Assembly: GCA_902799245.1 (NCBI GenBank)
Contig: CADBZY010000017.1
Span: 1 to 50,675, forward strand
Source of the DNA: an uncultured Ruminococcus sp.
GTDB taxonomy: Bacteria; Bacillota; Clostridia; Oscillospirales; Acutalibacteraceae
Direction: 5' to 3'
Length of the DNA stretch: 50,675 nt
Made by a program: the position numbers and the translations under genes. This document shows positions 27,262 through 36,722 of the stretch, in pieces (positions within the stretch are counted from its first letter, which is position 1; each line of letters opens with the position of its first letter). The notes below the pieces were generated by a model. It was not told the origin of the DNA. It made no database searches and saw nothing but the letters and a program-made list of their open reading frames with translations.

Positions 27262-27290
27262 ATTTTACAACGAATTGTTCCGAATGTCAA
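27262..27290 (-). promoter_or_regulatory. Sigma-A promoter of the ABC transporter operon
   Basis: On the minus strand TTGACA-N17-TAAAAT, with the -10 at 27262-27267 and the -35 at 27285-27290, about 35 nt before the ATPase start. Confidence 0.8.
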
Positions 27291-27346
27291 TATTTGACGG
27301 CAATAATTATTGATTGTGAAAAATATGTGAGAATATCATTTTTCTA

Positions 27347-27375
27347 TTGACATATCACTATTCAGGTGCTATAAT
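27347..27375 (+). promoter_or_regulatory. trp operon promoter (TTGACA-N17-TATAAT)
   Basis: A consensus -35 (27347-27352) and -10 (27370-27375) with 17-nt spacing lie upstream of the T-box leader. Confidence 0.92.
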
Positions 27376-27383
27376 TCCTACAA

Positions 27384-27697
27384 ATCCAATACTACTTTAA
27401 ACCGTTGAAGCGGAGATAACGGCGGAAATGCCTTTACAGAGAGCCTGCGTTGCTGAGAGTCAGGTGAGAAACATTTCGTCAAATGGACCGCCGAGGGCGC
27501 AGTCAAACATCGGCTCACTTTGTGAGCCTTCGGAGTATTCTGCGACGTGAGGGCATACGTCAGTTGCCGGGGATATGATGGTATCCCGTCAAGCGCACGG
27601 CACAGCACCGTGAATCAAGGTGGCACCGCGGATATTTTACAGCAATATTCGTCCTTGGCAGAAGTTTATTTTTTTTACTTCTGTCAGGGATTTTTTT
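27384..27697 (+). promoter_or_regulatory. T-box leader, tryptophan-specific
   Basis: This untranslated leader senses uncharged tRNA-Trp. The conserved T-box AAGGTGGCACCGCGG lies at 27617-27631. It is followed by an intrinsic terminator: arms CCTTGGCAGAAGT and ACTTCTGTCAGGG (27653-27689) and a T-run to 27697. The likely specifier codon TGG is at 27484-27486 in the context AAATGGACC, which fits Trp. Uncharged tRNA-Trp would stabilise the antiterminator and allow transcription of trpEGDCFBA. A ribosome site GGAGG follows just before trpE. Confidence 0.93.
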
Positions 27698-27726
27698 GTA
27701 CCCTGACGGGCATCGGAGGCGATCAG

Positions 27727-29208
27727 ATGAAAATCAGACCTGAACTGGAATTCGTGCTTCAAGAATCCAAAAGTGACAAATACAACGTGATGCCGGTAAG
27801 CTGCGAGATACTCTCCGACTTCATCACCCCTATTGAAGCCATGCGGATCCTCAAAAACGTATCGAGCCACTGCTACCTGCTGGAATCGGCGCAGCAGGGC
27901 GAAAAATGGGGACGCTACACCTTCCTCGGCTACGATCCCAAAATGGAAATCACCTGCGTGGACGGAAAGCTCACCGCAAGCCATATGAAGATCGACACAA
28001 AAGACCCTTCCTCCGTACTGCGGAACATCCTCGCGGATTACAAAAGCCCGCGGCTGGACTATCTTCCCTCGTTCACCGGCGGACTGGTGGGTTATTTCTC
28101 CTACGATTATCTCTTTTACAGCGAACCGACCGCGCGCAGGCAAACGGAGGATTCCGAAGGCTTCAAGGACATGGATCTCATGCTCTTTGACAAGGTGATC
28201 GCCTTCGACCACATGAAGCAGAAGATCATCCTGATCGTCAACATGCGGCTGTCCGACGGCGAAACCGGCTACAACAAGGCGGTGATGGAGCTGAAACAGA
28301 TGCAGGACCTTCTCAGAAGCGGCGCAAAATTGCAGGAGCCGCCCGGAAAACTGCTGGGCGAAGTCAAGCCGCTCTTTGAAAAGGAACGCTTCTGCGCGAT
28401 GGTGGAAAGCGCCAAGCACTATATCCGCGAAGGAGACATTTTCCAGATCGTGCTTTCCAACCGTCTGTCCGCGCCGTTTGAAGGGAGCCTCTTCAACACC
28501 TACCGGATGCTCCGCACCATCAATCCGTCGCCCTATATGTTCTATTTCTCCGGAACCGACGTGGAGGTCGCCGGCGCTTCACCCGAAACGCTTGTCAAGC
28601 TGGAAAACGGCGTGCTTCACACATTTCCGCTTGCCGGAACACGGCCGAGAGGGAAAACCGAAGCCGAGGACAAGGCGCTGGAGGCTGAGCTGCTTTCCGA
28701 CGAGAAGGAGCTTGCCGAGCACAATATGCTGGTTGACTTAGGGCGCAACGATCTGGGGAGAATCAGCCGGTTCGGCACGGTCGAAGTCGAAAGCCTGCAC
28801 GACATCGTAAGATATTCCCACGTCATGCACATCGGCTCCACCGTCAGGGGCATTATCCGCGAGGACAAGGACGCGCTCGACGCGATCGAAGCGGTGCTTC
28901 CCGCCGGAACCCTTTCGGGCGCGCCGAAGATCAGGGCGTGTCAGCTGATCGGCGAGCTGGAAAACAACAAGCGCGGCATTTACGGCGGCGCGATCGGATA
29001 TATCGACTTCACCGGCAACATGGACACCTGCATTGCCATTCGCATTGCCTACAAAAAGAACGGAAGGGTGTTCGTCCGCAGCGGAGCGGGTATCGTCGCC
29101 GACTCCGTGCCGGAAAAGGAATTTGAGGAGTGCATGAACAAAGCACGTTCCTGCCTGAGCGCTTTGGAACAGGCACAGGCGGTGCTGACACAGGAGGCGG
29201 AGCAATGA
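27727..29208 (+). CDS. trpE: Anthranilate synthase component I
   Basis: The 493-residue enzyme converts chorismate and ammonia (from TrpG) to anthranilate and pyruvate, the first step to tryptophan. The ATG at 27727 follows GGAGG; the longer frame lies within the T-box. The feedback-site motif LLES is present (CYLLESAQQGEKWGRYTFLG), suggesting tryptophan inhibition. The chorismate-binding core is intact: GDIFQIVLSNR, GASPETLV, PLAGTRPRG, DELAEH-type LAEHNMLVDLGRNDLG and TLSGAPKIRA. Confidence 0.97.
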   Translation: MKIRPELEFVLQESKSDKYNVMPVSCEILSDFITPIEAMRILKNVSSHCYLLESAQQGEKWGRYTFLGYDPKMEITCVDGKLTASHMKIDTKDPSSVLRNILADYKSPRLDYLPSFTGGLVGYFSYDYLFYSEPTARRQTEDSEGFKDMDLMLFDKVIAFDHMKQKIILIVNMRLSDGETGYNKAVMELKQMQDLLRSGAKLQEPPGKLLGEVKPLFEKERFCAMVESAKHYIREGDIFQIVLSNRLSAPFEGSLFNTYRMLRTINPSPYMFYFSGTDVEVAGASPETLVKLENGVLHTFPLAGTRPRGKTEAEDKALEAELLSDEKELAEHNMLVDLGRNDLGRISRFGTVEVESLHDIVRYSHVMHIGSTVRGIIREDKDALDAIEAVLPAGTLSGAPKIRACQLIGELENNKRGIYGGAIGYIDFTGNMDTCIAIRIAYKKNGRVFVRSGAGIVADSVPEKEFEECMNKARSCLSALEQAQAVLTQEAEQ

Positions 29209-29771
29209 TACTGCTGATAGACAATTACGACAGCTTTTCCTACAATCTTTACCAGCTCATAGGGAGCATTGACCCCGACATCAAAGTGATACGCAACGAC
29301 GAAATGACGGTGGAGGAAATCAAGGCGCTTCACCCCGACAGGATCATTCTTTCACCCGGTCCCGGCAGACCGGAGAACGCGGGAATCATCGTGGAAGCGG
29401 CGGCGGAATTGGGGAAGGAAATTCCGACTCTCGGCGTTTGTCTGGGGCATCAGGCGATCTGCAAGGCGTTCGGAGGAGAGATCACCTACGCTTCGCGGCT
29501 GATGCACGGGAAGCAGTCGGATGTGACATTCGATCCGGCATGTCCGCTGTTCCGCGGCTGTCCGTCCACCGCGCCGGTTGCGCGTTACCATTCACTGGCG
29601 GCAAAGCCCGAAACGCTGCCGGAATGTCTGCAAGTGACGGCACGCACGGACGAGGGAGAAATCATGGCGGTACAGCACAGGGAATTCCCCATTTTCGGGG
29701 TACAGTTTCATCCGGAATCCATCATGACCCCGGACGGGAAAACCATGCTGAGCAATTTTATAAAATATTAA
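29205..29771 (+). CDS. trpG: Anthranilate synthase component II (glutamine amidotransferase)
   Basis: The 188-residue class I amidotransferase supplies ammonia to TrpE. It starts [15 protein letters not shown] and has [11 protein letters not shown], the nucleophile in GVCLGHQAI and the His-Glu of FHPESI. The ATG overlaps the trpE stop (ATGA), so the two subunits are translationally coupled, as expected for a 1:1 complex. Confidence 0.96.
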   Translation: MILLIDNYDSFSYNLYQLIGSIDPDIKVIRNDEMTVEEIKALHPDRIILSPGPGRPENAGIIVEAAAELGKEIPTLGVCLGHQAICKAFGGEITYASRLMHGKQSDVTFDPACPLFRGCPSTAPVARYHSLAAKPETLPECLQVTARTDEGEIMAVQHREFPIFGVQFHPESIMTPDGKTMLSNFIKY

Positions 29772-29790
29772 ACAAAAGGAGCCATTCAAA

Positions 29791-30819
29791 ATGATCAAAG
29801 AAGCAATCATCAAAATTGTAAGCAAGGGCGATCTGACCTATGACGAGGCATACGCCGTCATGAACGAAATTATGAGCGGTGAAACCACACCCACGCAGAA
29901 CGCGGCGTTTCTTTCCGCGCTTTCCACCAAGAGCGCGAGAGCCGAAACCACCGACGAAATCGCCGGCTGCGCCGCCGCGATGCGCGACCACGCCATTAAG
30001 GTGGACACCGGCATGGACATTTTTGAAATCGTCGGCACCGGCGGCGACAACGCCCACAGCTTCAACATTTCTACCACATCTGCGCTGGTCGCCGCAGCCG
30101 GAGGAATGAAGGTGGCAAAGCACGGCAACCGCGCCGCTTCCTCACTCAGCGGAACGGCGGACTGTCTGGAGGCGCTGGGCGTCAATATCAATCAAAGTCC
30201 TGCACGCTGCGTGGAGCTGCTGAAGGAAGTGGGCATGTGCTTCTTCTTTGCGCAGAAGTACCACACCTCCATGAAGTATGTCGGCGCGATCCGCCGTGAA
30301 CTCGGCTTCCGCACGGTGTTCAATATCTTAGGGCCGCTCACTAACCCCGGTTCGCCCAAAATGCAGCTTCTCGGCGTGTATGACGAATACCTTGTAGAGC
30401 CGTTGGCACAGGTGCTTGTCAGCCTTGGCGTCAAGCGCGGCATGGTGGTCTACGGCATGGATAAGCTGGACGAAATATCGCTCAGCGCTCCTACAAAAAT
30501 CTGCGAGATCAAGGACGGCTGGTTCCGTTCCTCCGTCATTACGCCCGAGGAATTCGGCTTTGAAAGATGCAGCAAGGCAGACCTCAAAGGCGGCACGCCC
30601 GCAGAGAACGCCGCCACGACACGCGCCATTCTCAGCGGTCAGCAGGGACACAAGCGTAACGCCGTGCTGATGAACGCCGGCGCGGCGCTGTATATCGGCG
30701 GCAAGGCGGACACCATGGAAAAGGGCGTTGTGCTGGCGGCTGACATCATCGACTCCGGCGCGGCGCTTAAGACGCTTGACAAATTCATCGAGGTGAGCAA
30801 CCGTCCGGAGGTCGAGTAA
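29791..30819 (+). CDS. trpD: Anthranilate phosphoribosyltransferase
   Basis: The 342-residue enzyme joins anthranilate and PRPP. The PRPP-binding motif [23 protein letters not shown] and the anthranilate-site [21 protein letters not shown] are both intact. It begins 19 nt after trpG, with AAAGGAG, and its stop overlaps the trpC start (TAATG). Confidence 0.97.
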   Translation: MIKEAIIKIVSKGDLTYDEAYAVMNEIMSGETTPTQNAAFLSALSTKSARAETTDEIAGCAAAMRDHAIKVDTGMDIFEIVGTGGDNAHSFNISTTSALVAAAGGMKVAKHGNRAASSLSGTADCLEALGVNINQSPARCVELLKEVGMCFFFAQKYHTSMKYVGAIRRELGFRTVFNILGPLTNPGSPKMQLLGVYDEYLVEPLAQVLVSLGVKRGMVVYGMDKLDEISLSAPTKICEIKDGWFRSSVITPEEFGFERCSKADLKGGTPAENAATTRAILSGQQGHKRNAVLMNAGAALYIGGKADTMEKGVVLAADIIDSGAALKTLDKFIEVSNRPEVE

Positions 30820-31598
30820 TGAACATTCTTGACCGGCTGGCGGAACACGCAAAGGAACGCGTGAAACTGGCGCAGACTAAAATCTCGTTGGAAATCGTGC
30901 GGCATAACGCTTTTGCGCTGCCGAAGGGGAATTTCGCCTTTGAAAACGCGCTGAAAACGCCGGAACTTTCCTTCATCTGCGAATGCAAAAAGGCTTCTCC
31001 CTCCAAGGGACTGATCGCGACGGATTTTCCCTACCTTCAGATAGCAAAGGAATACGAAGCCGCGGGAGCCGATGCGATTTCGGTGCTGACCGAGCCGAAG
31101 TGGTTCTTAGGCAGTGACGAATATCTGAGAGAGATCGCTTCACAGGTGTCGATCCCCTGCCTGCGCAAGGATTTTACGGTGGATGCATACATGATCTATG
31201 AAGCAAAGCTGCTCGGCGCGTCGGCTGTGCTGCTGATCTGCTCGATTCTGGACGCTTCACAGATGCGGGAATACATTTCCCTCTGCGACGAATTAGGGCT
31301 GTCTGCGCTTGTGGAAGCCCACGACGAAGCCGAAGTGCAAAAGGCGATGGACGCCGGGGCAAGAATCATCGGCGTGAACAACCGCAATCTCAAGGATTTC
31401 ACCGTAGACACCGGCAACAGCAGGCGGCTGCGCTCCCTGCTGCCGCCGGATGTGCTGTTTGTCTCGGAAAGCGGCGTGAAAAGCGCGGAGGACGTGGCTT
31501 CCCTCCGGAAGATAGGCGCGGATGCTGTGCTGATCGGAGAAACGCTCATGCGCGCACCCGACAAACGCGCAAAGCTCCGGGAGTTGAAAGGATTTTAG
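30819..31598 (+). CDS. trpC: Indole-3-glycerol phosphate synthase
   Basis: The 259-residue TIM-barrel enzyme closes the indole ring. Family marks are ICECKKASPSKGLI, DAISVLTEPKWFLG, LRKDFTVDAYMIYEA, IIGVNNRNLKDF and VSESGVKSAEDV. It starts on the A of the trpD stop, coupling translation. It is a separate gene from trpF, not the fused form of enteric bacteria. Confidence 0.97.
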   Translation: MNILDRLAEHAKERVKLAQTKISLEIVRHNAFALPKGNFAFENALKTPELSFICECKKASPSKGLIATDFPYLQIAKEYEAAGADAISVLTEPKWFLGSDEYLREIASQVSIPCLRKDFTVDAYMIYEAKLLGASAVLLICSILDASQMREYISLCDELGLSALVEAHDEAEVQKAMDAGARIIGVNNRNLKDFTVDTGNSRRLRSLLPPDVLFVSESGVKSAEDVASLRKIGADAVLIGETLMRAPDKRAKLRELKGF

Positions 31599-31601
31599 AC
31601 C

Positions 31602-32210
31602 ATGACAAAAATCAAGCTGTGCGGACTGACACGCCAGATGGATATTCAGCAGGCAAACGAACTCCTCCCGGATTACGTGGGCTTCGTATTCTACCCCAAG
31701 AGCAGGCGCTTTCTCCTGCCAAAGCACGCGATGAAGCTCAAAGGGCTTCTTGACCCGGGCATTAAAGCCGTCGGCGTTTTCGTCGACGAGCCGCCGGAAA
31801 AAATCGCCGTTCTCATTGAAGGCGGCGTGATAGACATCGCTCAGCTTCACGGACACGAGGACGCGGCGTATTTGCGCAGACTCAGGCAGCTTACCGATAA
31901 GCCCGTGATCAAGGCTTTCCGTGTGGAAAAGCCTCAGGACTGCTTGCCTGCCGAAGAATGTCCCTCGGACTTCCTGCTGCTGGATTCGGGCATGGGAAGC
32001 GGCGTGACGTTCGACTGGTCAGCTGTCGAGGGTGTGCGGAGGGAATTCTTCCTCGCCGGAGGGCTGCACGCGGCCAATGTCGCCGCGGCGATACAGGCGC
32101 TTCACCCTTTCGCTGTGGACGTAAGCTCCGGCATCGAAACCGAAGGAGTAAAGGATTTAAAGAAAATGGCGGCGTTTGTTGCCGCTGTCAGAAAGGAAGA
32201 TGCAAAATGA
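31602..32210 (+). CDS. trpF: Phosphoribosylanthranilate isomerase
   Basis: The 202-residue TIM-barrel isomerase has the catalytic Cys motif [51 protein letters not shown] and [10 protein letters not shown]. It lies 3 nt after trpC and its stop overlaps the trpB start. Confidence 0.96.
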   Translation: MTKIKLCGLTRQMDIQQANELLPDYVGFVFYPKSRRFLLPKHAMKLKGLLDPGIKAVGVFVDEPPEKIAVLIEGGVIDIAQLHGHEDAAYLRRLRQLTDKPVIKAFRVEKPQDCLPAEECPSDFLLLDSGMGSGVTFDWSAVEGVRREFFLAGGLHAANVAAAIQALHPFAVDVSSGIETEGVKDLKKMAAFVAAVRKEDAK

Positions 32211-33397
32211 CCAATCCCAACGGACGCTTCGGGATTCACGGCGGTCAGTATATCCCCGAAACGCTGATGAATGCCGTTATAGAATTGGAACAGGCATACA
32301 ATCACTACAAGAACGACCCGCAGTTCTGCGCCGAGCTGACGGAGCTTTTCAACGAATACGCGGGCAGACCGTCCCGGTTGTACTACGCGGCAAAAATGAC
32401 CGCCGATCTCGGCGGCGCTAAAATCTATCTCAAGCGCGAAGACTTGAACCACACGGGCGCACACAAGATCAACAACGTACTCGGTCAGGCGCTTTTGGCA
32501 AAAAAGATGGGCAAGACCCGCCTGATCGCCGAAACCGGCGCGGGACAGCACGGAGTCGCCACCGCCACGGCAGCCGCCCTGATGGGCATGGAGTGCGTGG
32601 TGTTCATGGGCGAGGAGGACACCAAGCGTCAGGCGCTCAACGTCTACCGCATGAAGCTGCTCGGCGCGGACGTGGTTCCCGTCAAGACCGGCACCGCGAC
32701 TCTGAAAGACGCTGTTTCCGAGGCAATGCGTGAATGGACGTCCCGCATTGCTGACACTCATTACTGTCTCGGTTCCGTCATGGGGCCTCATCCTTTCCCC
32801 ACTATCGTGCGTGATTTTCAGGCGGTCATTTCCAAGGAGACAAAACAGCAGATGATGGAGAAGGAAGGCCGTCTGCCCGACGCGGTGATTGCCTGTGTCG
32901 GCGGCGGTTCCAATGCCATCGGCAGCTTCTACCACTTCATTGAGGACGAGGACGTCCGTCTCATCGGTTGCGAAGCGGCAGGGCGAGGCATTGACACCTT
33001 CGAAACAGCCGCCACAATTTCCACCGGAAGGGTCGGCATCTTCCACGGCATGAAGTCGTATTTCTGTCAGGATCAATTCGGACAGATCGCCCCTGTGTAT
33101 TCCATCTCCGCCGGACTGGATTATCCCGGCGTAGGTCCGGAACACGCCTACCTTCACGACATCGGACGCGCGGAATATGTCGCCGTCACAGATGAAGAAG
33201 CGGTGCAGGCGTTTGAATATTTAGCCAGAACGGAGGGCATTATTCCCGCCATTGAATCGGCGCACGCCGTCGCCCATGCCATTAAACTTGCTCCGACACT
33301 GGACAAAGACAAGATCATCGTCATCACGATTTCGGGACGCGGCGACAAGGACTGCGCGGCAATTGCCCGTTACAGAGGGGAGGATATTTATGAGTAA
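32207..33397 (+). CDS. trpB: Tryptophan synthase beta chain
   Basis: The 396-residue PLP enzyme condenses indole with serine. The PLP lysine is in HTGAHKINN. The [18 protein letters not shown] segment and the phosphate-binding VGGGSNAIG loop are intact. The start ATG at 32207 ([20 protein letters not shown]) overlaps the trpF stop; longer upstream frames are not used. It is a TrpB1-type chain paired with the adjacent trpA. Confidence 0.97.
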   Translation: MTNPNGRFGIHGGQYIPETLMNAVIELEQAYNHYKNDPQFCAELTELFNEYAGRPSRLYYAAKMTADLGGAKIYLKREDLNHTGAHKINNVLGQALLAKKMGKTRLIAETGAGQHGVATATAAALMGMECVVFMGEEDTKRQALNVYRMKLLGADVVPVKTGTATLKDAVSEAMREWTSRIADTHYCLGSVMGPHPFPTIVRDFQAVISKETKQQMMEKEGRLPDAVIACVGGGSNAIGSFYHFIEDEDVRLIGCEAAGRGIDTFETAATISTGRVGIFHGMKSYFCQDQFGQIAPVYSISAGLDYPGVGPEHAYLHDIGRAEYVAVTDEEAVQAFEYLARTEGIIPAIESAHAVAHAIKLAPTLDKDKIIVITISGRGDKDCAAIARYRGEDIYE

Positions 33398-34169
33398 TAT
33401 TGCAAAGGCATTCGCGGACGGGAAGGCGTTCATTCCCTTCATCACCTGCGGCGATCCGGATATGGAAACAACGGCGGCCGTGGTGCGCGCGGCAGCCGAA
33501 AACGGCGCCGATCTGATCGAGCTGGGAATTCCATTCTCCGACCCGACAGCAGAAGGTCCTGTCATTCAGGGGGCTAATATACGGGCGCTTCAGGCGGGAA
33601 CAACAACCGACAGGGTGTTTGATCTGGTGCGGGAGCTTCGGAAGGACGTGACGGTTCCGATGGTGTTCATGACCTATGCGAATGTGGTCTTTTCATACGG
33701 CGCGGAATTGTTTATCTCCACATGCAGCAAAATCGGCATTGACGGACTGATTCTGCCCGATCTTCCCTTCGAGGAAAAAGAGGAATTCCTGCCGCTGTGT
33801 CAGCAATACGGCGTAGACCTCATTTCACTCATCGCGCCCACATCCGAAAACCGCATTGCCATGATCGCACGCGAGGCGGAGGGTTTTATCTATCTCGTGT
33901 CAAGCCTTGGCGTGACGGGAATGAGAAGCGAGATCAAAACCGATCTGGCTTCCATTGTGGAAGTCATCCGGGAGAACACCAAAATTCCCTGCGCGATAGG
34001 CTTCGGCATCTCCACGCCCGAACAGGCTCGGAAAATGGCTGCCATTTCCGACGGCGCGATCGTCGGTTCCGCCATTATCCGCCTGCTGGAGCAGCACGGC
34101 AAGGACGCTCCGCAATACGTCGGGGAATACGTCAGGAGCATGAAGGGAGCCGTTGTCGCGACGAATTAA
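33390..34169 (+). CDS. trpA: Tryptophan synthase alpha chain
   Basis: The 259-residue TIM-barrel subunit splits indole-3-glycerol phosphate to indole. Catalytic Glu and Asp lie in [19 protein letters not shown], with the later [10 protein letters not shown] phosphate loop. The ATG at 33390 (GGGGAGG upstream) overlaps the end of trpB. This closes a complete, uninterrupted EGDCFBA operon. Confidence 0.97.
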   Translation: MSNIAKAFADGKAFIPFITCGDPDMETTAAVVRAAAENGADLIELGIPFSDPTAEGPVIQGANIRALQAGTTTDRVFDLVRELRKDVTVPMVFMTYANVVFSYGAELFISTCSKIGIDGLILPDLPFEEKEEFLPLCQQYGVDLISLIAPTSENRIAMIAREAEGFIYLVSSLGVTGMRSEIKTDLASIVEVIRENTKIPCAIGFGISTPEQARKMAAISDGAIVGSAIIRLLEQHGKDAPQYVGEYVRSMKGAVVATN

Positions 34170-34177
34170 CGTTATAA

Positions 34178-34242
34178 GAAAGAATGTCAATTGTATTTAC
34201 ATCCTTCTAATGTGAAGAATTGTAAATAAATTGACATTTTTT
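34178..34242 (+). terminator. Rho-independent terminator of the trp operon
   Basis: The long imperfect arms AATGTCAATTGTATTTACA (34183-34201) and TGTAAATAAATTGACATT (34221-34238) run into a T-run. Confidence 0.85.
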
Positions 34243-34348
34243 ACTTCAACGGGTTTATTTTTTGACAACCATATGCTATAATAAAAGGTAAATAAAAATT
34301 GAAAGCGTCCCTGCGGCGTCTTTCGGAGAGCAAGGTGAATGTTCCAAC

Positions 34349-35302
34349 ATGAAAAACAGCAATGTCATTAAACTCAGTCCCTCCTTCAAGGAACTGATCT
34401 GGGGCGGCACAAAGCTGCGTTCCTACTTCGGATTTGACACGCCGGGCGAGAATACCGCCGAAGCACTGGTGCTTTCCTGCCGTGAAAACGCCGAATGTGT
34501 CGACACAAGCGGCACACCTCTGTCAGAAATATACGCCTCGCGTCCTGAATTCTTCGGCTCCAACTGCGCGAAATACGACAGATTTCCCCTGCTCATCAAG
34601 CTGATCGACACCATGGACGACATCTCCGTGCAGGTGCATCCCGACGATGAATACGCCGCCGGCGTTTCCGACGACTGGGGCAAGGCGCAGCTGTGGTACG
34701 TTATCGATTGCGAGCCGGGCGCATACCTGATCTGCGGCTTCAACGACGAGCTGAACATCGAGGATTTCCGCAGGCGTATTGAGGACGATACGCTCATCTC
34801 CGCCGTGAATACCTACGAGGTGCGCAAGGGCGACACCTTCTACATAGAGCCGGGAACGCTTCACGCGATAGGCAAGGACATTCTTCTCGCTGAGATCGGG
34901 GAGAATTCCGAGCTTTCCTACCGCGTATACGACTACTGCCGCGTGGACGAGAACGGCGAGAGCCGTCCGCTGAATATCCAGCAGGCGCTTGACGTGACCA
35001 TTACCGCGCCTCCTACCGTTCCGGCGGGCGTGATGGTGCCGAGAGCCGAAATTGACGGGCATTATGAGACGCTGCTCGGGAGGAGCGATTACTTTGCTTC
35101 CTCGCTGTGGGAGGTAGAACAAAGCGCCCTCATCAGCGCGCCGGACGAATCCTTTATTTCGGTTCTGATGTTAGAAGGCACGCTGAAAATTGACGGTCTG
35201 GATGTTCCCGCGCGCAAGGGAGATTCTGTACTCATCGCCGCAGGCTGCAAGGACGTGTCGCTCAGCGGCACAGCAAAATTCATTGCCACCGTAGTCGAAT
35301 AA
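34349..35302 (+). CDS. manA: Mannose-6-phosphate isomerase, class I
   Basis: This 317-residue zinc enzyme interconverts mannose-6-phosphate and fructose-6-phosphate. The type I marks are the WGG near the N-terminus (LIWGGTKLR), the zinc motif VQVHPDDEYA, GTLHAIG and the active-site YRVYDYCRVD. A -10-like TATAAT at 34277-34282 precedes it with a poor -35. The ribosome site (AAGGTG) is rather far from the ATG. A surface-protein gene follows 47 nt later and may share the transcript. Confidence 0.93.
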   Translation: MKNSNVIKLSPSFKELIWGGTKLRSYFGFDTPGENTAEALVLSCRENAECVDTSGTPLSEIYASRPEFFGSNCAKYDRFPLLIKLIDTMDDISVQVHPDDEYAAGVSDDWGKAQLWYVIDCEPGAYLICGFNDELNIEDFRRRIEDDTLISAVNTYEVRKGDTFYIEPGTLHAIGKDILLAEIGENSELSYRVYDYCRVDENGESRPLNIQQALDVTITAPPTVPAGVMVPRAEIDGHYETLLGRSDYFASSLWEVEQSALISAPDESFISVLMLEGTLKIDGLDVPARKGDSVLIAAGCKDVSLSGTAKFIATVVE

Positions 35303-35349
35303 ACCGATAGGCTCGGCGGCAGGGGCATTCAAAGTAAAGGAAGGAAAAA

Positions 35350-36429
35350 ATGGTAAGAGGTTCATTATTCAGAAGGCTTGCGGCGTCACTGATGGCGGCT
35401 GCGCTGTTTGTCTGCGGAGCGATGACGGTATATGCAGAGGAATCGGATTATGTCGAGATAGATAAGCTCTATTCCAATGATGGCGGCGAGAAAATATATA
35501 TATACGAAGATCAGTTTCTTTACAATTTCAAGGGTGAAAATCCCGGCGTGACATTATGTGGATATGTGGGTGAATCCACAACGCTGAATATTCCCCACCT
35601 GATCAATGGACGGGATGTATCAGCTATCGATGAAGACGCATTCAGAGGCGACGAAAATATAGAAACGGTAATTTTTCCGAACAGCGTAAAAACCTTAGGA
35701 AACAACTGCTTCTGCGGCTGTCCCAACCTGAAAACAGTCGAGCTGGCAAACGGTGTAAACGAATTATACAAGGTGTTCAACGACTGTCCCGCTCTCGAAT
35801 CAATGGTATTTCCGCAGGGAGTTGGTACCATCAGGGACAGTTTCAAGAATTGCCAATCTCTCTCCTACGTCAAGTTTTCCCGCAGTGTGACGAGCATCGG
35901 CGAATACAGCTTTAGCGGCTGCACATCGCTTCGGCAGATTGACTGGCTTGGCGGCATTGTCAAGCTCGGCAACGCCTTTGACGACTGCACCGCGCTGGAA
36001 TCCGTGAGCATCCCGGAAGGCGTGGTATTGATTGACGGCGCTTTTGACGGATGTACCGGGCTCAAGGAGATTATCTTCCCTGAATCCCTGCTTTACATTA
36101 CCGGCGGATTTATCAGCTGCTCTTCGCTTACCAAATTAGAGCTTCCGTCCAAGGTGCTGTTTGTCAATGAGGCGTTCAATAATTGTGAAAACCTATCTAA
36201 ATTGAAGTACAGCGAATCTACCACCATCAGCGAGACCGCCTTTTTGAAATGTCCCAAGTTGGTCATTGAAAAGGACTATAATGTGATCTTCCGGCTGCTC
36301 GGCTGGACCGCTATTGTGGCAATTATGGCTCTGGCGGGCTATATCACGTTTCGCTTGCTGACATTTATGGCTGATAATCTGTCACGCGAAAACTCTAAAA
36401 ACAAAGCAGCGGCCAATAAGTCCAAGTAA
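35350..36429 (+). CDS. BspA-type leucine-rich-repeat surface protein
   Basis: The 359-residue protein has a signal peptide (to about residue 29, VYAEE), then about nine LRR_5 repeats of the form IGEYSFSGCTSLRQI / FDGCTGLKEIIFPESL, and a C-terminal membrane helix (about 313-335) with a Lys/Asn tail. BspA-like repeats mediate adhesion or protein contacts on the surface of gut and oral bacteria. Ribosome site AGGAAGGAA. The C-terminal helix without a sorting motif suggests membrane rather than wall anchoring. Confidence 0.87.
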   Translation: MVRGSLFRRLAASLMAAALFVCGAMTVYAEESDYVEIDKLYSNDGGEKIYIYEDQFLYNFKGENPGVTLCGYVGESTTLNIPHLINGRDVSAIDEDAFRGDENIETVIFPNSVKTLGNNCFCGCPNLKTVELANGVNELYKVFNDCPALESMVFPQGVGTIRDSFKNCQSLSYVKFSRSVTSIGEYSFSGCTSLRQIDWLGGIVKLGNAFDDCTALESVSIPEGVVLIDGAFDGCTGLKEIIFPESLLYITGGFISCSSLTKLELPSKVLFVNEAFNNCENLSKLKYSESTTISETAFLKCPKLVIEKDYNVIFRLLGWTAIVAIMALAGYITFRLLTFMADNLSRENSKNKAAANKSK

Positions 36430-36449
36430 TCATTTTGTCAATTTTTACA

Positions 36450-36494
36450 GACCTGTCCATTCTGATCATTCCGGATGAACAGGTCTTTTTTTAT
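36450..36494 (+). terminator. Rho-independent terminator
   Basis: GACCTGTCCAT (36450-36460) pairs with ATGAACAGGTC (36475-36485) with one mismatch, followed by seven T. The remaining gap to 36722 holds only a likely promoter: TTGACA at 36541 with an A+T-rich -10 region. Confidence 0.88.
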
Positions 36495-36722
36495 TGCTTT
36501 TCAACAAAGAGTAATAGACAGATCTGAGGTTTAATCAAATTTGACAAAAATACCTAAGAATTTTTTATAGTTTATGAAAATAAAAAAATAACAATAATTT
36601 GATGAAATGTTGAATATTTATTGTCAATCGGCCGTAATGGTATTAACGACCAGTTCGCCAAACGCCTTATTTTGAATAATCACGAAAACGACTTAAATTC
36701 ATACAAAGAATGGAGGATCATT

